This document shows positions 36,505-46,240 of a stretch of DNA of 64,000 bases, one piece after another (position 1 is the first letter of the stretch; every line of letters starts with the position of its first letter). Below the pieces are notes generated by a model. The model did no database searches. It worked only from the letters and a program-made list of their open reading frames with translations, and was not told the DNA's origin. This DNA comes from CAWBJP01 sp963789165 (GTDB lineage: Bacteria; Actinomycetota; Acidimicrobiia; IMCC26256; BP-133): contig CAWBJP010000005.1 in NCBI GenBank assembly GCA_963789165.1, positions 1 through 64,000 on the forward strand. The letters run 5' to 3'. The translations under genes and the position numbers were made by a program.

Positions 36505-37422
36505 TTAGAAGTTCGCCGGCAGGAGCTGTTCGAGGTGGGCGTAAAAGACGAACAGCATGGCCAGGAAGGGCAGGACACCGCCCAGGTACGTCGTCCAGTG
36601 GCGGCGCCGACGCACCGCCCACCACCAGGCGACCCCGATGGCGGCGGTGAGCAGGCCCCACATCACCGTGGACCCCTTGGAGCGTTCGCTCCCCAGACCG
36701 GCGTCGGCCAGGGCGTCTGGCGCCGGAGCCTCCGGAGGGGTCGCTCCCGGAGGTGGCGCCGGAGCCGCCTGCTGGCCTTCGGCCAGGCCTGCGACCACCA
36801 CCAGGCGCTGCTTGGCGGAGTATTTCGGATGACACGTGGTCAGGGTGAGCTTGGCCACCGGGGTCGGATCGAGCACCTCCACCTGGCTGGGGTTCACCAC
36901 CTTCTTCTCCTCGACCTTGAAGGTGTAGCTGCCGGCCAGGGTGGTGACCAGGATCTCGTCGCCCGCCTCCAGTTCGTCGAGACGGTTGAAGGGTGCGCCG
37001 TAGGTGGTGCGGTGCCCGGCGATGGCGGCGTTCCCCACCGTCCCCGGCAGCGGAGTGGACGGGTAGTGGCCGGGGGCCTTGCGCAGGTCAGCCAGCCCCG
37101 TTCCCTCCACGACGTGCCGGTCCAACCCGATCTTGGGGATCCGGATGAGGGCCACCGCCTCGCCGGTGGGCGGCGGTGGCGCCGAGGTGGACGGGCCGGT
37201 GGTCGTGGTGGTCGACGGGGCGGCCAGCTTGGCGTCGAATTCCGCCTCCAGGTCGTTCTGGGCCCGGGCCTCGTAGAAGCCGGTCCCCCACAGCTGGTAG
37301 GCGACGAACAGCAGGATGAGCACACCCGTCCCGGTGAGGGCGGCTCCGATGGCGGAGAGAGCGGAGCGCAGGCGGTCCACGCCTGATGAGGCTACCGGGC
37401 GGGTCGGTCCCGTCGGCTGCAA
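36505..37422 (-). CDS. Class E sortase
   Basis: An N-terminal membrane anchor (residues 20-42) and Thr/Pro linker lead to the sortase domain: VALIRIPKIGLDRHVVEGTG, LPGTVGNAAIAGHRTTYGAP with catalytic H137, KLTLTTCHPKYSAKQRLVVV with C197 and R206. A Pro-rich linker and two more hydrophobic helices end the protein, an extended C-terminus. Class E sortases attach LPXTG-like proteins to peptidoglycan; no substrate with a sorting motif was seen here. The start may be TTG 37422 or GTG 37380, neither with a strong ribosome-binding site. Confidence 0.9.
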   Translation of the reverse strand: MQPTGPTRPVASSGVDRLRSALSAIGAALTGTGVLILLFVAYQLWGTGFYEARAQNDLEAEFDAKLAAPSTTTTTGPSTSAPPPPTGEAVALIRIPKIGLDRHVVEGTGLADLRKAPGHYPSTPLPGTVGNAAIAGHRTTYGAPFNRLDELEAGDEILVTTLAGSYTFKVEEKKVVNPSQVEVLDPTPVAKLTLTTCHPKYSAKQRLVVVAGLAEGQQAAPAPPPGATPPEAPAPDALADAGLGSERSKGSTVMWGLLTAAIGVAWWWAVRRRRHWTTYLGGVLPFLAMLFVFYAHLEQLLPANF

Positions 37423-37464
37423 CCGGGTGGGCCCGCATGAGGTTCGTACACTGGCCTGGTCGAG

Positions 37465-38196
37465 TTGCCATTTCGGGGAGAGCTCTTGATCGTCCCCGCC
37501 CGCCCGTCGGGCTCCGCTGTCCGCCTCCGTTCCGCCGTGTGCCTGCTCGGCCGGTTCCCGGCTCTGGCCGGTGTCGACCTCGACGTCGACGAGGGCGAGG
37601 TGGTGCTCGTGTCGGGGCCCAACGGAGTGGGCAAGACGACCCTCCTACGCCTCCTGGCCGGTCTGGTCCCCCTCTCCGGTGGGACGGGCGAAGTCCTCGG
37701 TCACGATCTGGCCTCCGACCGCCTCGGCGCCCGCCGCCACATCGCCCTCCTGGGCCATGCTCCCGGCTGCTACGACGACCTGTCCGTACGGGAGAACCTC
37801 CGCTTCTTCACCCGGGCCGCCGGCGGGCGGGCCGCCGACGCCGACGCCGCCCTGGAGCGACTCGGGCTCGGGCGCCAGGCCGACCTGGCCTTCCACCGGC
37901 TATCGGCCGGCCAGCGCCGGCGTACCGCCCTGGCCGCCCTGATGGCGCGCCGGCCCCGGCTCGTGCTGCTCGACGAGCCCCACGCCGAACTCGACGCGGC
38001 CGGCCGGGACCTCCTCGACGGCCTGATCCGGGGCCTGGCCGCCGAGGGTGCCACCGTCCTGCTCTCCTCCCACGAGCTGGAGCGGGCTCGGGCCCTGGTG
38101 GGCCGGGAGGTGACACTGCTCGCCGGCCAGGTGCGCCCCACAGGCCCGCTCCGGTCGCCCCGGGAGATCGGGCAAAGAGGCGAATCGGTCAAATAG
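37465..38196 (+). CDS. CcmA-like ABC transporter ATPase
   Basis: The 243-residue ATPase has Walker A GPNGVGKTTLLRLLAGLVPL (about residue 52), the Q-loop region IALLGHAPGCYDDLSVRENL, signature HRLSAGQRRRTALAALMARR, Walker B LVLLDEPHAELDAAGR and H-loop SSHELERA. The sequence is close to the haem exporter subunit CcmA. No ccmB or ccmC gene follows; the next gene is a secreted repeat protein. It may have lost its partners or work with permeases encoded elsewhere. Confidence 0.85.
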   Translation: MPFRGELLIVPARPSGSAVRLRSAVCLLGRFPALAGVDLDVDEGEVVLVSGPNGVGKTTLLRLLAGLVPLSGGTGEVLGHDLASDRLGARRHIALLGHAPGCYDDLSVRENLRFFTRAAGGRAADADAALERLGLGRQADLAFHRLSAGQRRRTALAALMARRPRLVLLDEPHAELDAAGRDLLDGLIRGLAAEGATVLLSSHELERARALVGREVTLLAGQVRPTGPLRSPREIGQRGESVK

Positions 38197-38320
38197 GGAC
38201 ATTCGGTACACAAAGCAGGAATTCGTGCCGACGCGGGGAAATGGCACAACAAGTGCTTTGAATACTGGGGGGTTTCTCGCCCGCCCCGGGGCGCAACCTG
38301 TTCCGTGGAAGGTGCTGAAA

Positions 38321-40571
38321 ATGTTCAAGCCGCGCAGACACCGTACCGCTGTCACGATCGCCCTGACCCTGGCCCTGGCCTCGCCCGTCGTCCAGAGCAT
38401 GACGCCGGGAGCCGGCGCTGAGGATGGGCCGATTGCCACCTTCGCCGCCACCGCGCCGCCCGGCTACTGGCTGGTGGGGACGGACGGGGGCATCTTCTCT
38501 TACGGCGGGGCCCGTTTCCACGGGTCGACCGGCAGTCTGAAGCTCAACCAGCCCATCGTCGGGGTGACGCCGACCAACACGGGCGGCGGCTACTGGACGG
38601 TGGCGTCCGACGGAGGGGTGTTCTCTTTCGGAGACGCCAAGTTCCTGGGGTCCATGGGTGCCGTCAAGCTGAACAAGCCCATCGTCGGGATGGCTGCCAC
38701 CCCGTCGGGACGGGGCTATTGGATGGTGGCGTCCGACGGCGGCATCTTCGCCTTCGGTGACGCGGCGTTCTTCGGATCCACAGGCGCCATCAAGCTCAAC
38801 AAGCCCATCGTCGGCATGGCCCCCACCCCGTCGGGCCAGGGTTACTGGATGGTGGCGTCGGACGGCGGCATCTTCGCCTTCGGTGACGCCGGGTTCTTCG
38901 GCTCCACGGGTGCCATCAAGCTCAACCAGCCTGTGAGCGGCCTGGCCTCCACCCCATCAGGCCAGGGCTACTGGATGGTGGCTTCCGACGGCGGGGTCTT
39001 CGCTTTCGGCGACGCCGTTTTCCGCGGGGCGGCCCCGCAGCGGCCGGTCAAGCCGGGCAGCGTTCGCAAGGTCATCGCCATTGTGCCGTCCCGTTCGGGC
39101 GCCGGGTACTGGCAGGTGGCCACGGGGGGCGAGGTCCTCGCCTTTGGAGACGCCCCCGATCTCGGCAGCCCGTCGTTGCTCAGCCGTGACCTCGTGGGGA
39201 TGGCCGGCGTGCCAGCCACGGCCACCGTGCCGGTGGCGGCGCCCGCTCCGCCCCCGTCCGATCCGGCGGAAACAGAGCCAGCCCCCCAGCAGGAGACGCC
39301 GCCGACCACGGCGCCGGCGCCGTACCTCGGTGCCCCGCAGTACTTCTCCTCGGTGCCCATCCCCACGTGGGGCACGGGGCCCTCGACAGTGGAGGACAAC
39401 AAGGCCGGCCGGCTCTATGCCCTGGCCGAAGCCGGCGACAAGATCTTCATGGGCGGCGAATTCGAGTCGATTGTCCCCCCGGGCAAGGATCCGGGCCCGG
39501 GAATCGCCCGGAAATACCTGGCCGCTCTCGACCGTCACACCGGCCAGCCCGTTGACTGGGACGTTGCGGCCAGTGACCTGGTCCTGTCCCTCGTGGCATC
39601 GCCCGACGGCCACACCCTGTACGTGGGTGGGCGGTTCCGATCCATCGCCGGTCTCGCCGCCGGGCGCGTCGCCGCCTTCGACGTGGCCAGCGGTCAGCGG
39701 GATCGCGACCTTCGACCCGCCTCTCGCCAACGCCGGGGTGAGGGCGATGGCCCTCCATGGCGACACCCTCTATATCGGAGGCGCCTTCAGTCAGATCGGT
39801 GACATCAATCGCGACCAGCTGGCCGCCCTCGACGCCAGGACCGGCGCGCTGCGCACCGACTGGGAGGGGCCCAGCAACGGCCATCAGTGCTACACGGGTC
39901 AGACCGGCAGCCTGACGGAGGGCTGCGACGGGCTCGTCCACGATATGGCAGTGACCGCGGACGGTTCGCTGCTCTACGTCGGCGGGGACTTCGCCGATCT
40001 CGGTGGCGGCGACCACGGCGGCCTCCTGACTCTCGACGCCGCCACCGGCGACACCGCCTCCTGGCAGGCCGACAACGACCGTCCCATCTTCGGGCTGACC
40101 GTGTGGCCCGGCGACGGGAAGTCCCTCGTCGTGGCCACCGGCGGCACCGGCGGCCAGGCCCAGTTCTACGAGTACAAGGCCTCCAAGCGGTCCTCCAAGC
40201 CGAAGTGGCTCCACAAGGTCGACGGCGACGCCACCGACGTCACCGCTACCCGGGAGCGGGTCTACCTGGTCGGCCACTACGACTTTGTCCTCGGCGAGAA
40301 CACGGTCTGCGGCGCGCCGCCCTGCAAGGGCTCCGCCGACAACGGCGACGAACCCAACCGGCACCTGTCCGTGTTCGATGCCCGGACCGGCGCCCACGAC
40401 CTGAGCTTCACCGCCCAGGCCAATACGCCGCAGGGGCCCTACGTGACCATCATCGGGAAGGACCATTGGTACGTGGGGGGCGACTTCACCAACATTGACA
40501 TCCGGGCCGGCGGCCAGGAGTACAAGCAGCCCGGGTTCGTGCAGTTCCCGGCTGTCGATCCCCGGGGGTAG
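38321..40571 (+). CDS. Secreted GYW-repeat protein with beta-propeller tail, one frameshift
   Basis: ATG at 38321 follows GGAAGGTG. Signal peptide (TAVTIALTLALASPVVQSMT), then six or seven 40-residue repeats (GYWMVASDGGIFAFGDAAFF, GSTGAIKLNKPIVGMA). A Pro linker leads to a propeller of a different type from the other repeat proteins: AGDKIFMGGEFESIVPP, GHTLYVGGRFRSIAG, DTLYIGGAFSQIGDINRDQL, SLLYVGGDFADLGGGDHGGL. The frame changes near 39700 within VASGQRD/IATFDPPL. The Y-V/I-G-G-x-F unit recalls delta-60/Rax2-like repeats. Probably extracellular; ligand unknown. Confidence 0.82.
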
Positions 40572-40613
40572 GCAGTTTGCGTTCCCGGTGGCAGGGGATG
40601 CCATCGTTGGGAC

Positions 40614-42194
40614 ATGACGACCAAGCCCTACCGCACCGAACTGACCCCGCTGTCGTTCCTGCGCCGATCGGCGGCGGTGTTCCCCGAGCGCGTCGCCGTG
40701 GTCCACGGCGATCGCCGTTCCACCTACGCGGAAACCGAAGCGCGGGTTGACCGGCTGGCCCGGGCGTTGCTCGACGCCGGCCTCCAGAGCCGGTGACCGG
40801 GTGGCGTTCCTGGCGCCCAACATTCCCGCCCTGCTCGAGGCCCACTATGGCGTCCCCGCCGCCGGCGGAGTTCTGGTGGCCGTGAACACGCGGCTGAACT
40901 CCGAAGAGGTCGGCTACATCCTGAACCACTCCGGGGCCCGATTCCTCTTCGTCGACGCCGAACTGGCGCCCGTCATCGAGCCCCTGGACCTCGGGCACCT
41001 CCAGGTGGTGCGGATCGATGACACCGGGCGGGCCGGCGACCCCTACGAGGACCTGCTGGCCGTTGCCTCCTCCGACACCCCCTCCCGCCCGGGCCCGGGG
41101 ACGAGGAGGACACGATCTCCATCAATTACACGTCGGGGACGACGGGCCGGCCCAAGGGAGTCATGTACACCCACCGCGGGGCGTACCTCAACGCCCTCGG
41201 CGAGGTCATCACCACCTCCATGGACTTCGACACCGTCTACCTGTGGACGCTGCCCATGTTCCACTGCAACGGCTGGTGTTTCACCTGGGGCGTTACGGCC
41301 GTGGCCGGCCGCCACGTCTGCCTCCGCAAGGTCGACCCCGAGCGCATCTGGGAGCTCTTCGCCTCCGAGGGCGTCACCCATTACAACGGCGCGCCGACGG
41401 TCCACATCGGGGTGGTGAACCATCCGGCCGCCCAGCGCCTGGAACGTCAGGTCACCGTGACCGTGGCCGGGGCGCCACCGTCACCGACCCTCCTGGGCCA
41501 GCTCGACGCCCTCAACTTCCGCCCCATCCACGTGTACGGGCTGACGGAGACCTACGGACCGCACACGGTACGGGACTGGCACGAGGAGTGGAGCGGACTG
41601 CCGGCTGAAGAGCGGGCCGACCTCCTCGCCCGCCAGGGCCAGGAGTATCTGATCGCCGACCCTATCCGGGTGGTGGACGAGGAGATGGGCGACGTCGCCC
41701 GGGACGGGGAGACCCTGGGCGAGGTCGTGATGCGGGGCAACAACGTCATGAAGGGGTACTTCGACCAAGCCGAGGCGACCGAAGAGGCTTTCCGGGGCGG
41801 GTGGTTCCACTCGGGCGACATCGCCGTCATGCACCCGGACGGGGCCATCGAGCTGAGAGACCGCAAGAAGGACATCATCATCTCGGGGGGCGAGAACATC
41901 TCCACCATCGAGGTGGAGCAGGCCGTCGCCCGTCATCCTGCGGTGCTCGAGTGCGCCGTGGTCGCCATTCCGGACGAGAAGTGGGGCGAGCGGCCCAAGG
42001 CGTTCGTCACCCTCAAACCGGGTGCGGAGGCGACGGAGGACGACATCATCGCCTTCTGCCGGGAGCACCTGGCCCGATTCAAGTGTCCTGCTGTCGTCGA
42101 GTTCACGGACCTGCCCAAGACCTCCACCGGCAAGGTCCAGAAGTTCGTGCTGCGGGAGAAGGAGTGGGCCGAGAAACAGAAGCGGGTGAACTGA
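40614..42194 (+). CDS. Acyl-CoA synthetase (AMP-binding), two frameshifts
   Basis: An adenylate-forming enzyme of about 525 residues is split by indels near 40785 and 41095. In order: FLRRSAAVFPERVAVVHGDR, AGDRVAFLAPNIPALLEAHY, the P-loop ISINYTSGTTGRPKGVMYTH, PMFHCNGWCFTWGV, HVYGLTETYGPHTV, GWFHSGDIAVMHPDGAIELR, DRKKDIIISGGENISTIEVE and the C-terminal KTSTGKVQKFVLREKEWAEK with the catalytic lysine. It would activate a fatty or medium-chain acid to its CoA ester. All core motifs are intact, so the breaks look like sequence errors. Confidence 0.9.
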
Positions 42195-42197
42195 CGG

Positions 42198-42802
42198 CTA
42201 ACCGGGGACCTGACCCTCCTCGGGGAGCCGCACCTCTTCGTGCTCGCGGTCGAGGCCCAGCACCTCGCCCAGCACCGTTCGAACCTCGTCGCTGCCCCGG
42301 GGGCGTCGGCGATCGAGATCGTGGGCCCGGAGCTGTCGGGCAGGGTGACCTCATTGGGCGGAGTGACCGACAGGAGGGCGCTTTCCTCCGTCAGGCTCTG
42401 GACCAGTGACACCAGCTCCCCCAGCAGCTGATGGACGTCGACCAGCCCCGAGCCGATCTGGGACAGATCGGTGCGCACCCGTTCTGCAGCCACGCCGGCC
42501 TGAGCCTTCATCCGCTCGGCGGTGGCGTCGGCGCAGGTGAGAATGGAGGCGGCCTCTTCACCCAGGTGGCGAAGCAGCTCGGTACGGTCCAGGGCGGGCT
42601 TCGCCACCGTGGCGGCAGCCCTGACGGGCTGCCGGGAGCCGGCGAGTTCACGTTCGAGGGCGGCGATGCGGGCATCACGCTCGGCGACCTGGCCCGCAAC
42701 GCTGGCCAGGAACCCGTGAACCTCCTCCCGCACGTAGCCGCGCATGACGACGGGAAACTCCTTGCTGGCGATTTCGTCCGGGTTCGACCGTCGCCTCCCC
42801 AA
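42198..42802 (-). CDS. DivIVA-domain coiled-coil protein (frameshifted C-terminus)
   Basis: Residues 10-40 (EIASKEFPVVMRGYVREEVH, GFLASVAGQVAER) match the DivIVA membrane-binding head with its R-G-Y motif. Coiled coil follows (RDARIAALERELAGSR, AERMKAQAGVAAERVR). Near 42285 the frame shifts to give VLGEVLGLDREHEEVRLPEE and a stop at 42198, four bases from the convergent synthetase stop. TTG at 42802 is used; ATG at 42821 lies in another frame and would need an indel. DivIVA proteins mark poles and septa; this small version is of unknown specialisation. Confidence 0.75.
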
Positions 42803-42975
42803 GCTCTTTGTAAGTAATCATGAACACTACCTGCGCCGGGCCAGGCGGGGCAGGGTCGATCTTCCCCTACTTCCTACCTCACCGAGCCGATCCTCGCTTG
42901 ACCGGCCCCAAATGGGGGCACGAAACTGGACGGTGCTGAGGTTCGGGGTTGCGAGCTGGGGACAATGGCATCGAG

Positions 42976-43875
42976 ATGGAAGAACACCCCGCGAGGGAAA
43001 TCGATCTGCGGGACGGGTCCGCCGGGGCCCCGAACCGGCGCACCGCGGCGGGGCTGCGTTTCGAGGCCAAACTCGTCGGTCACCTCCGCGCTCGAGGCTA
43101 CCCGGCGAACCATGAGCCCCCGCCGGGGGAGAGCTACAACCCGGCCAACCCGGCCCACCTCGCCGAAGCGGGACGGGGCCTGGCTCGCTACCACGAAGCC
43201 GTGCGCAGCTTCCCGGACCGCATGCGGGCTCAGGGGCGGCCGCCGCTCCCGGCGCTGGAGCACAGCGGCCCTTACGTCCTGGCCGATTTCGCCGGGGTGG
43301 CCGAGGCTTACTTGGGACCCGCCGGCCACGCTGGCTGACCCGGGCCAGCTCGTTTCTCTGGAGTCAGTTCATCCGGGTGCCAGAGGCCCTGGCGGCGTAT
43401 CCTGCCCGACCTGCCCCGGCTGGTGATCCACGGTGCCTACGACCGCTCCGCTCTGACTTACCGGGGGACCTCCTCGCCGGCGTGACCGGCTTCGGGTGGG
43501 CCGCCTACGAGTTGCGGGCGCTCGACGTGGGGCACGCGCTCGATGCCTTCGCCGGGGTGACGGACGGGGCCGACGGCGGCGCCGGGCTCGACCTCGAGCG
43601 CTGCGCCGCCCTGATGGCCGCCTACAGCGAGGTTGAGCCCCTCCCGGCCCAGGAACGGGCCGCCCTGCCCCTCGTCTTCCGAGCCCAGCGTCTGACCGGG
43701 GTGCTCACCGGGACGGCTCGTTTCCTGTGCCGGCGCGAGCGCGATCTCCAGCCCGATCAGGCGGAGGTTCACGGGATCCTTCGACATGGTCGAGCGGGAA
43801 GCTGGGTGGGCCCGCTGGCTCGAGGCCGGGGAAGCGGAACTGCTCTCCGCCCTCGGTGGTTCTCTCGTGGCGTAG
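42976..43875 (+). pseudogene. Degenerate APH/homoserine-kinase-type phosphotransferase
   Basis: Fragments in several frames reconstruct the C-lobe of an aminoglycoside-phosphotransferase-like kinase: LAEAGRGLARYHEAVRSFP, TRASSFLWSQFIRVPEALA, LPRLVIHGAYDRSALTYRGD, LAGVTGFGWAAYELRALDVG, CAALMAAYSEVEPLPAQERA, ending SFDMVEREAGWARWLEAGE. The catalytic loop normally reading HGDxxxxN is HGAYDRSA, and the metal-binding D-F-D is G-F-G. The ATP-binding N-lobe is largely missing. Indels lie near 43335, 43415 and 43765. Frameshifts may be errors, but the lost catalytic residues are not, so it is a pseudokinase or pseudogene. Confidence 0.65.
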
Positions 43876-43932
43876 GAGCAGTCGGAGGAGCAGTAGGTTG
43901 TGCGCCCTACCGCTTCGACACCGGGGGGCATC

Positions 43933-44134
43933 ATGCGGGTGGTGGTCGACTTCGACCGGTGCCAGTCCAACGCCGTGTGCATGGACGTAGCGCCCGAGAT
44001 CTTCGAGGTGCGCGACGACAACTTCCTCTACATCCTCAAGGAGACGCCCGGCCGAAGAGCTGCGCCCCAAGCTGGAGAGGCGGTGCGGCGCTGTCCCACC
44101 CAGGCCATCTCCATCGAGGAGGACTGGCTCCTGA
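43933..44134 (+). CDS. Small single-cluster ferredoxin, frameshifted
   Basis: MRVVVDFDRCQSNAVCMDVA then PEIFEVRDDNFLYILKETP is the head of a 3Fe-4S/4Fe-4S ferredoxin of the type paired with cytochromes P450 and dioxygenases (C-x5-C). The third ligand is in RRCPTQAISIEED. Between 44045 and 44085 the better reading (AEELRPKLER) lies in another frame, so two compensating indels are inferred. The stop is unresolved: in the present frame it fuses to the next gene, and TGA at 44132 is one frame off. It would donate electrons in concert with the reductase that follows. Confidence 0.8.
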
Positions 44135-44145
44135 GGAGCGTCCGA

Positions 44146-45353
44146 GTGCCGACCTTGGACCGGATCGTCGTGGTCGGGGCCTCGCTGGCCGGCCTGTCCG
44201 CCCTCGAGGCACTGCGGCAGGCGGCTTACGAAGGTGAACTCGTCGCTCGTCGGGGCCGAGGCCACCTGCCCTACGACCGGCCGCCGCTGTCCAAGCAGGT
44301 GCTGCCGGCGCCTGGGAGCCGGAGCAGGCCAAGCTGCGTGACGCCGCCCACTACGACCCGCTGGAGATCGACTGGCACCTCGGGCGCCGGGCTGCCTCCC
44401 TCGACCTGGACCGGCGGACTGTGGTGCTCGACGACGGCCAGCCGCTGGCCTTCGACGGGTTGGTCATCGCCACCGGGGCCACGCCCCGCACCCTGCCGGG
44501 TGCGGCCGCCCTGGCTGGCGTCACGTGCTGCGCACGATGGAGGACTGCCTGGCCCTGCGCAAGGAGCTGGAGGGCGGCCCCGGGTGTGCGTGGTGGGGGG
44601 CGGGTTCATCGGGGCCGAGGTGGCGGCCTCCTGTCGCTCCCGAGGCCTGGAGGTCACCATTGTTGAAGCCTTGCCCGCCCCTCTGGCCCGGGCCTTCCCG
44701 GCTGAGATGGGCGCCGCCTGCGCCGCTCTCCACCGGGACCACGGCGTCGATGTGCGTACCTCCGTCGGGGTGGAAGGCCTCGACGGCAGCGGCAGGGTGG
44801 AGCGGGTCCGACTCGCGGGCGGGCGGCTCCGTGGCCGCTGACGTGGTGGTGGTGGGGGTGGGCGTCATCCCCGCCACGGACTGGCTGGAGTCGTCAGGGC
44901 TCGAGCTGCGACAACGGCGTGGTCTGCGACGAGACGTGCGCCACGGCCGCCCCCGGAGTGGTGGCGGCCGGCGACATCGCCCGGTGGCCCAACCGCCTCT
45001 TCGGAGAGGAGATGCGGGTCGAGCACTGGAGCAACGCCGTGGAGCAGGGGGCGGCGGCCGCCAAACGGCTTTTGACCTCCGCCGAGGCTGCTCAGCCGTT
45101 TACCCCCGTCCCCTACTTCTGGTCCGACCAGTACGACAGCAAGATCCAGTTCCTCGGCCGGGCCGCGCCCGACGACGCCGTAGCGGTGGTGGACGGTTCC
45201 CTGGAGGAAGGCCGTTTCGTCGCCCTCTTCGGCCGAGCCGGTCGGCTGGTGGGGGCGCTCGCCTTCAGCCGCCCCCGTCAGCTCATGGCCTATCGGCGAC
45301 TCATCGCCGGCGCCACCTCCTGGGACGACGCCCTGGCCAAGGCGGCCCGCTGA
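44146..45353 (+). CDS. NAD(P)H:ferredoxin reductase (FAD-dependent), many frameshifts
   Basis: GTG at 44146 opens VPTLDRIVVVGASLAGLSAL (FAD Rossmann motif). Reading across frames gives HLPYDRPPLSKQVL, AGAWEPEQAKLRDAAHYDPL, FDGLVIATGATPRTLPGAAA, RVCVVGGGFIGAEVAASCRS (NAD-binding motif), VVVVGVGVIPATDWLESSGL and APGVVAAGDIARWPN, then VEHWSNAVEQGAAAAKRLL to the stop. This is a complete BphA4/ThcD-type ferredoxin reductase. At least six indels are needed (near 44235, 44305, 44523, 44580, 44818, 44910), yet no motif is lost. Confidence 0.85.
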
Positions 45354-45357
45354 TCTT

Positions 45358-45437
45358 ATGGCTCTTCGCCTGGCGGCTCATCGCGGTGCGGCCGGGGGCC
45401 CCTGCCCCAGCCGCCAGTCCCTGCTGCCGCAGGTCCT
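45358..45437 (+). repeat. Interspersed junction repeat, copy A
   Basis: The 80-bp element begins ATGGCTCTTCGCCTGGCGGC and ends GCAGGTCCT. CTGGCGGCT (45370-45378) and AGCCGCCAG (45409-45417) are exact inverted repeats. It also holds a 27-codon open frame (MALRLAAHRGAAGGPCPSR, stop at 45439-45441). It fills the gap between the reductase stop and the GTG of the next gene. Confidence 0.8.
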
Positions 45438-46223
45438 GTGATTGACGAGGCCACGGCCCGGTTCGGCGAGCTTGTGACCCGTCCCGACGCCGAGATCCCG
45501 CTTGACGAGGCTGCCGCTCTCATCGGCGCCCACGCCGCTCCCGGCCTCGACGTGGCCCTTCAGCTGGCCCGCCTCGACGACCTGGCCGGAACCTGCCCGG
45601 CCGCCACCCTGAGCGGGCTTTGCCGCCACCTCTTCGACGACCTGGGCTTCGCCGGCAACCGGGAGGACTACCTGGACCCCCGCAACTCGTTCCTCCACGA
45701 GGTCCTGGATCGCAGAATGGGCATTCCCATCTCCTTGTCGGTCGTCACCCTTGAGGTGGGCCGGCGCCTCGGCGTCCCCCTCGCCGGTGTCGGCATGCCG
45801 TCCCATTTCCTGGTCCGGCATCTGGGTGAACCCGCGGTCTTCGTCGACCCCTTCGAGGGCGGCGTCCGCCTCACCGAAGCGGACTGTGAGGCGATCTTCC
45901 GTGTCCTGGGGGGGACCGGGGCCTGGGTCCCGGCGTATCTGGATCCGGTCGGTCCCCGGACCATCCTCACCCGGATGCTGGTCAATCTGCAGAGCATCTT
46001 CATGCCCCGCCACCTGCGTTCCGCCTCCTGGGTGCTGCGCCTCCGCCTGCTCATCCCCGGGTTGTCGCTCTCAGAGCAGGTCGCGCTGGCCCGGGCCCTG
46101 GGCTCGCTCGGCCAGTTCGAGGCGGCCGGGGCCGCCCTGGAGGGCGCCGCTGACATCGCACCCCCCGAGGACGCCGACCGTCTCCGGGCCCAGGCCCGGG
46201 CCCTACGGGCCCGCACCAACTAG
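45438..46223 (+). CDS. SirB1/transglutaminase-like protein
   Basis: GTG at 45438 directly follows the junction repeat. The 261 residues match the SirB1 N-terminal-domain family: CRHLFDDLGFAGNREDYLDP, RNSFLHEVLDRRMGIPISLS, LGVPLAGVGMPSHFLVRHLG, VFVDPFEGGVRLTEADCEAI. A C-terminal helical repeat region follows (LSLSEQVALARALGSLGQFE). The family keeps a transglutaminase-like fold without proven activity. No partner gene is evident. Confidence 0.85.
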   Translation: MIDEATARFGELVTRPDAEIPLDEAAALIGAHAAPGLDVALQLARLDDLAGTCPAATLSGLCRHLFDDLGFAGNREDYLDPRNSFLHEVLDRRMGIPISLSVVTLEVGRRLGVPLAGVGMPSHFLVRHLGEPAVFVDPFEGGVRLTEADCEAIFRVLGGTGAWVPAYLDPVGPRTILTRMLVNLQSIFMPRHLRSASWVLRLRLLIPGLSLSEQVALARALGSLGQFEAAGAALEGAADIAPPEDADRLRAQARALRARTN

Positions 46224-46228
46224 CTCAC

Positions 46229-46240
46229 GGCTCTTCGCCT
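46229..46240 (+). repeat. 12-bp core of the junction repeat, left of purE
   Basis: GGCTCTTCGCCT matches the first part of the junction repeat and overlaps the purE stop. A matching 16-bp piece (46762-46777, ATGGCTCTTCGCCTGG) lies at the other end of purE, over its start codon. They look like remnants or partial insertions. Confidence 0.5.
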
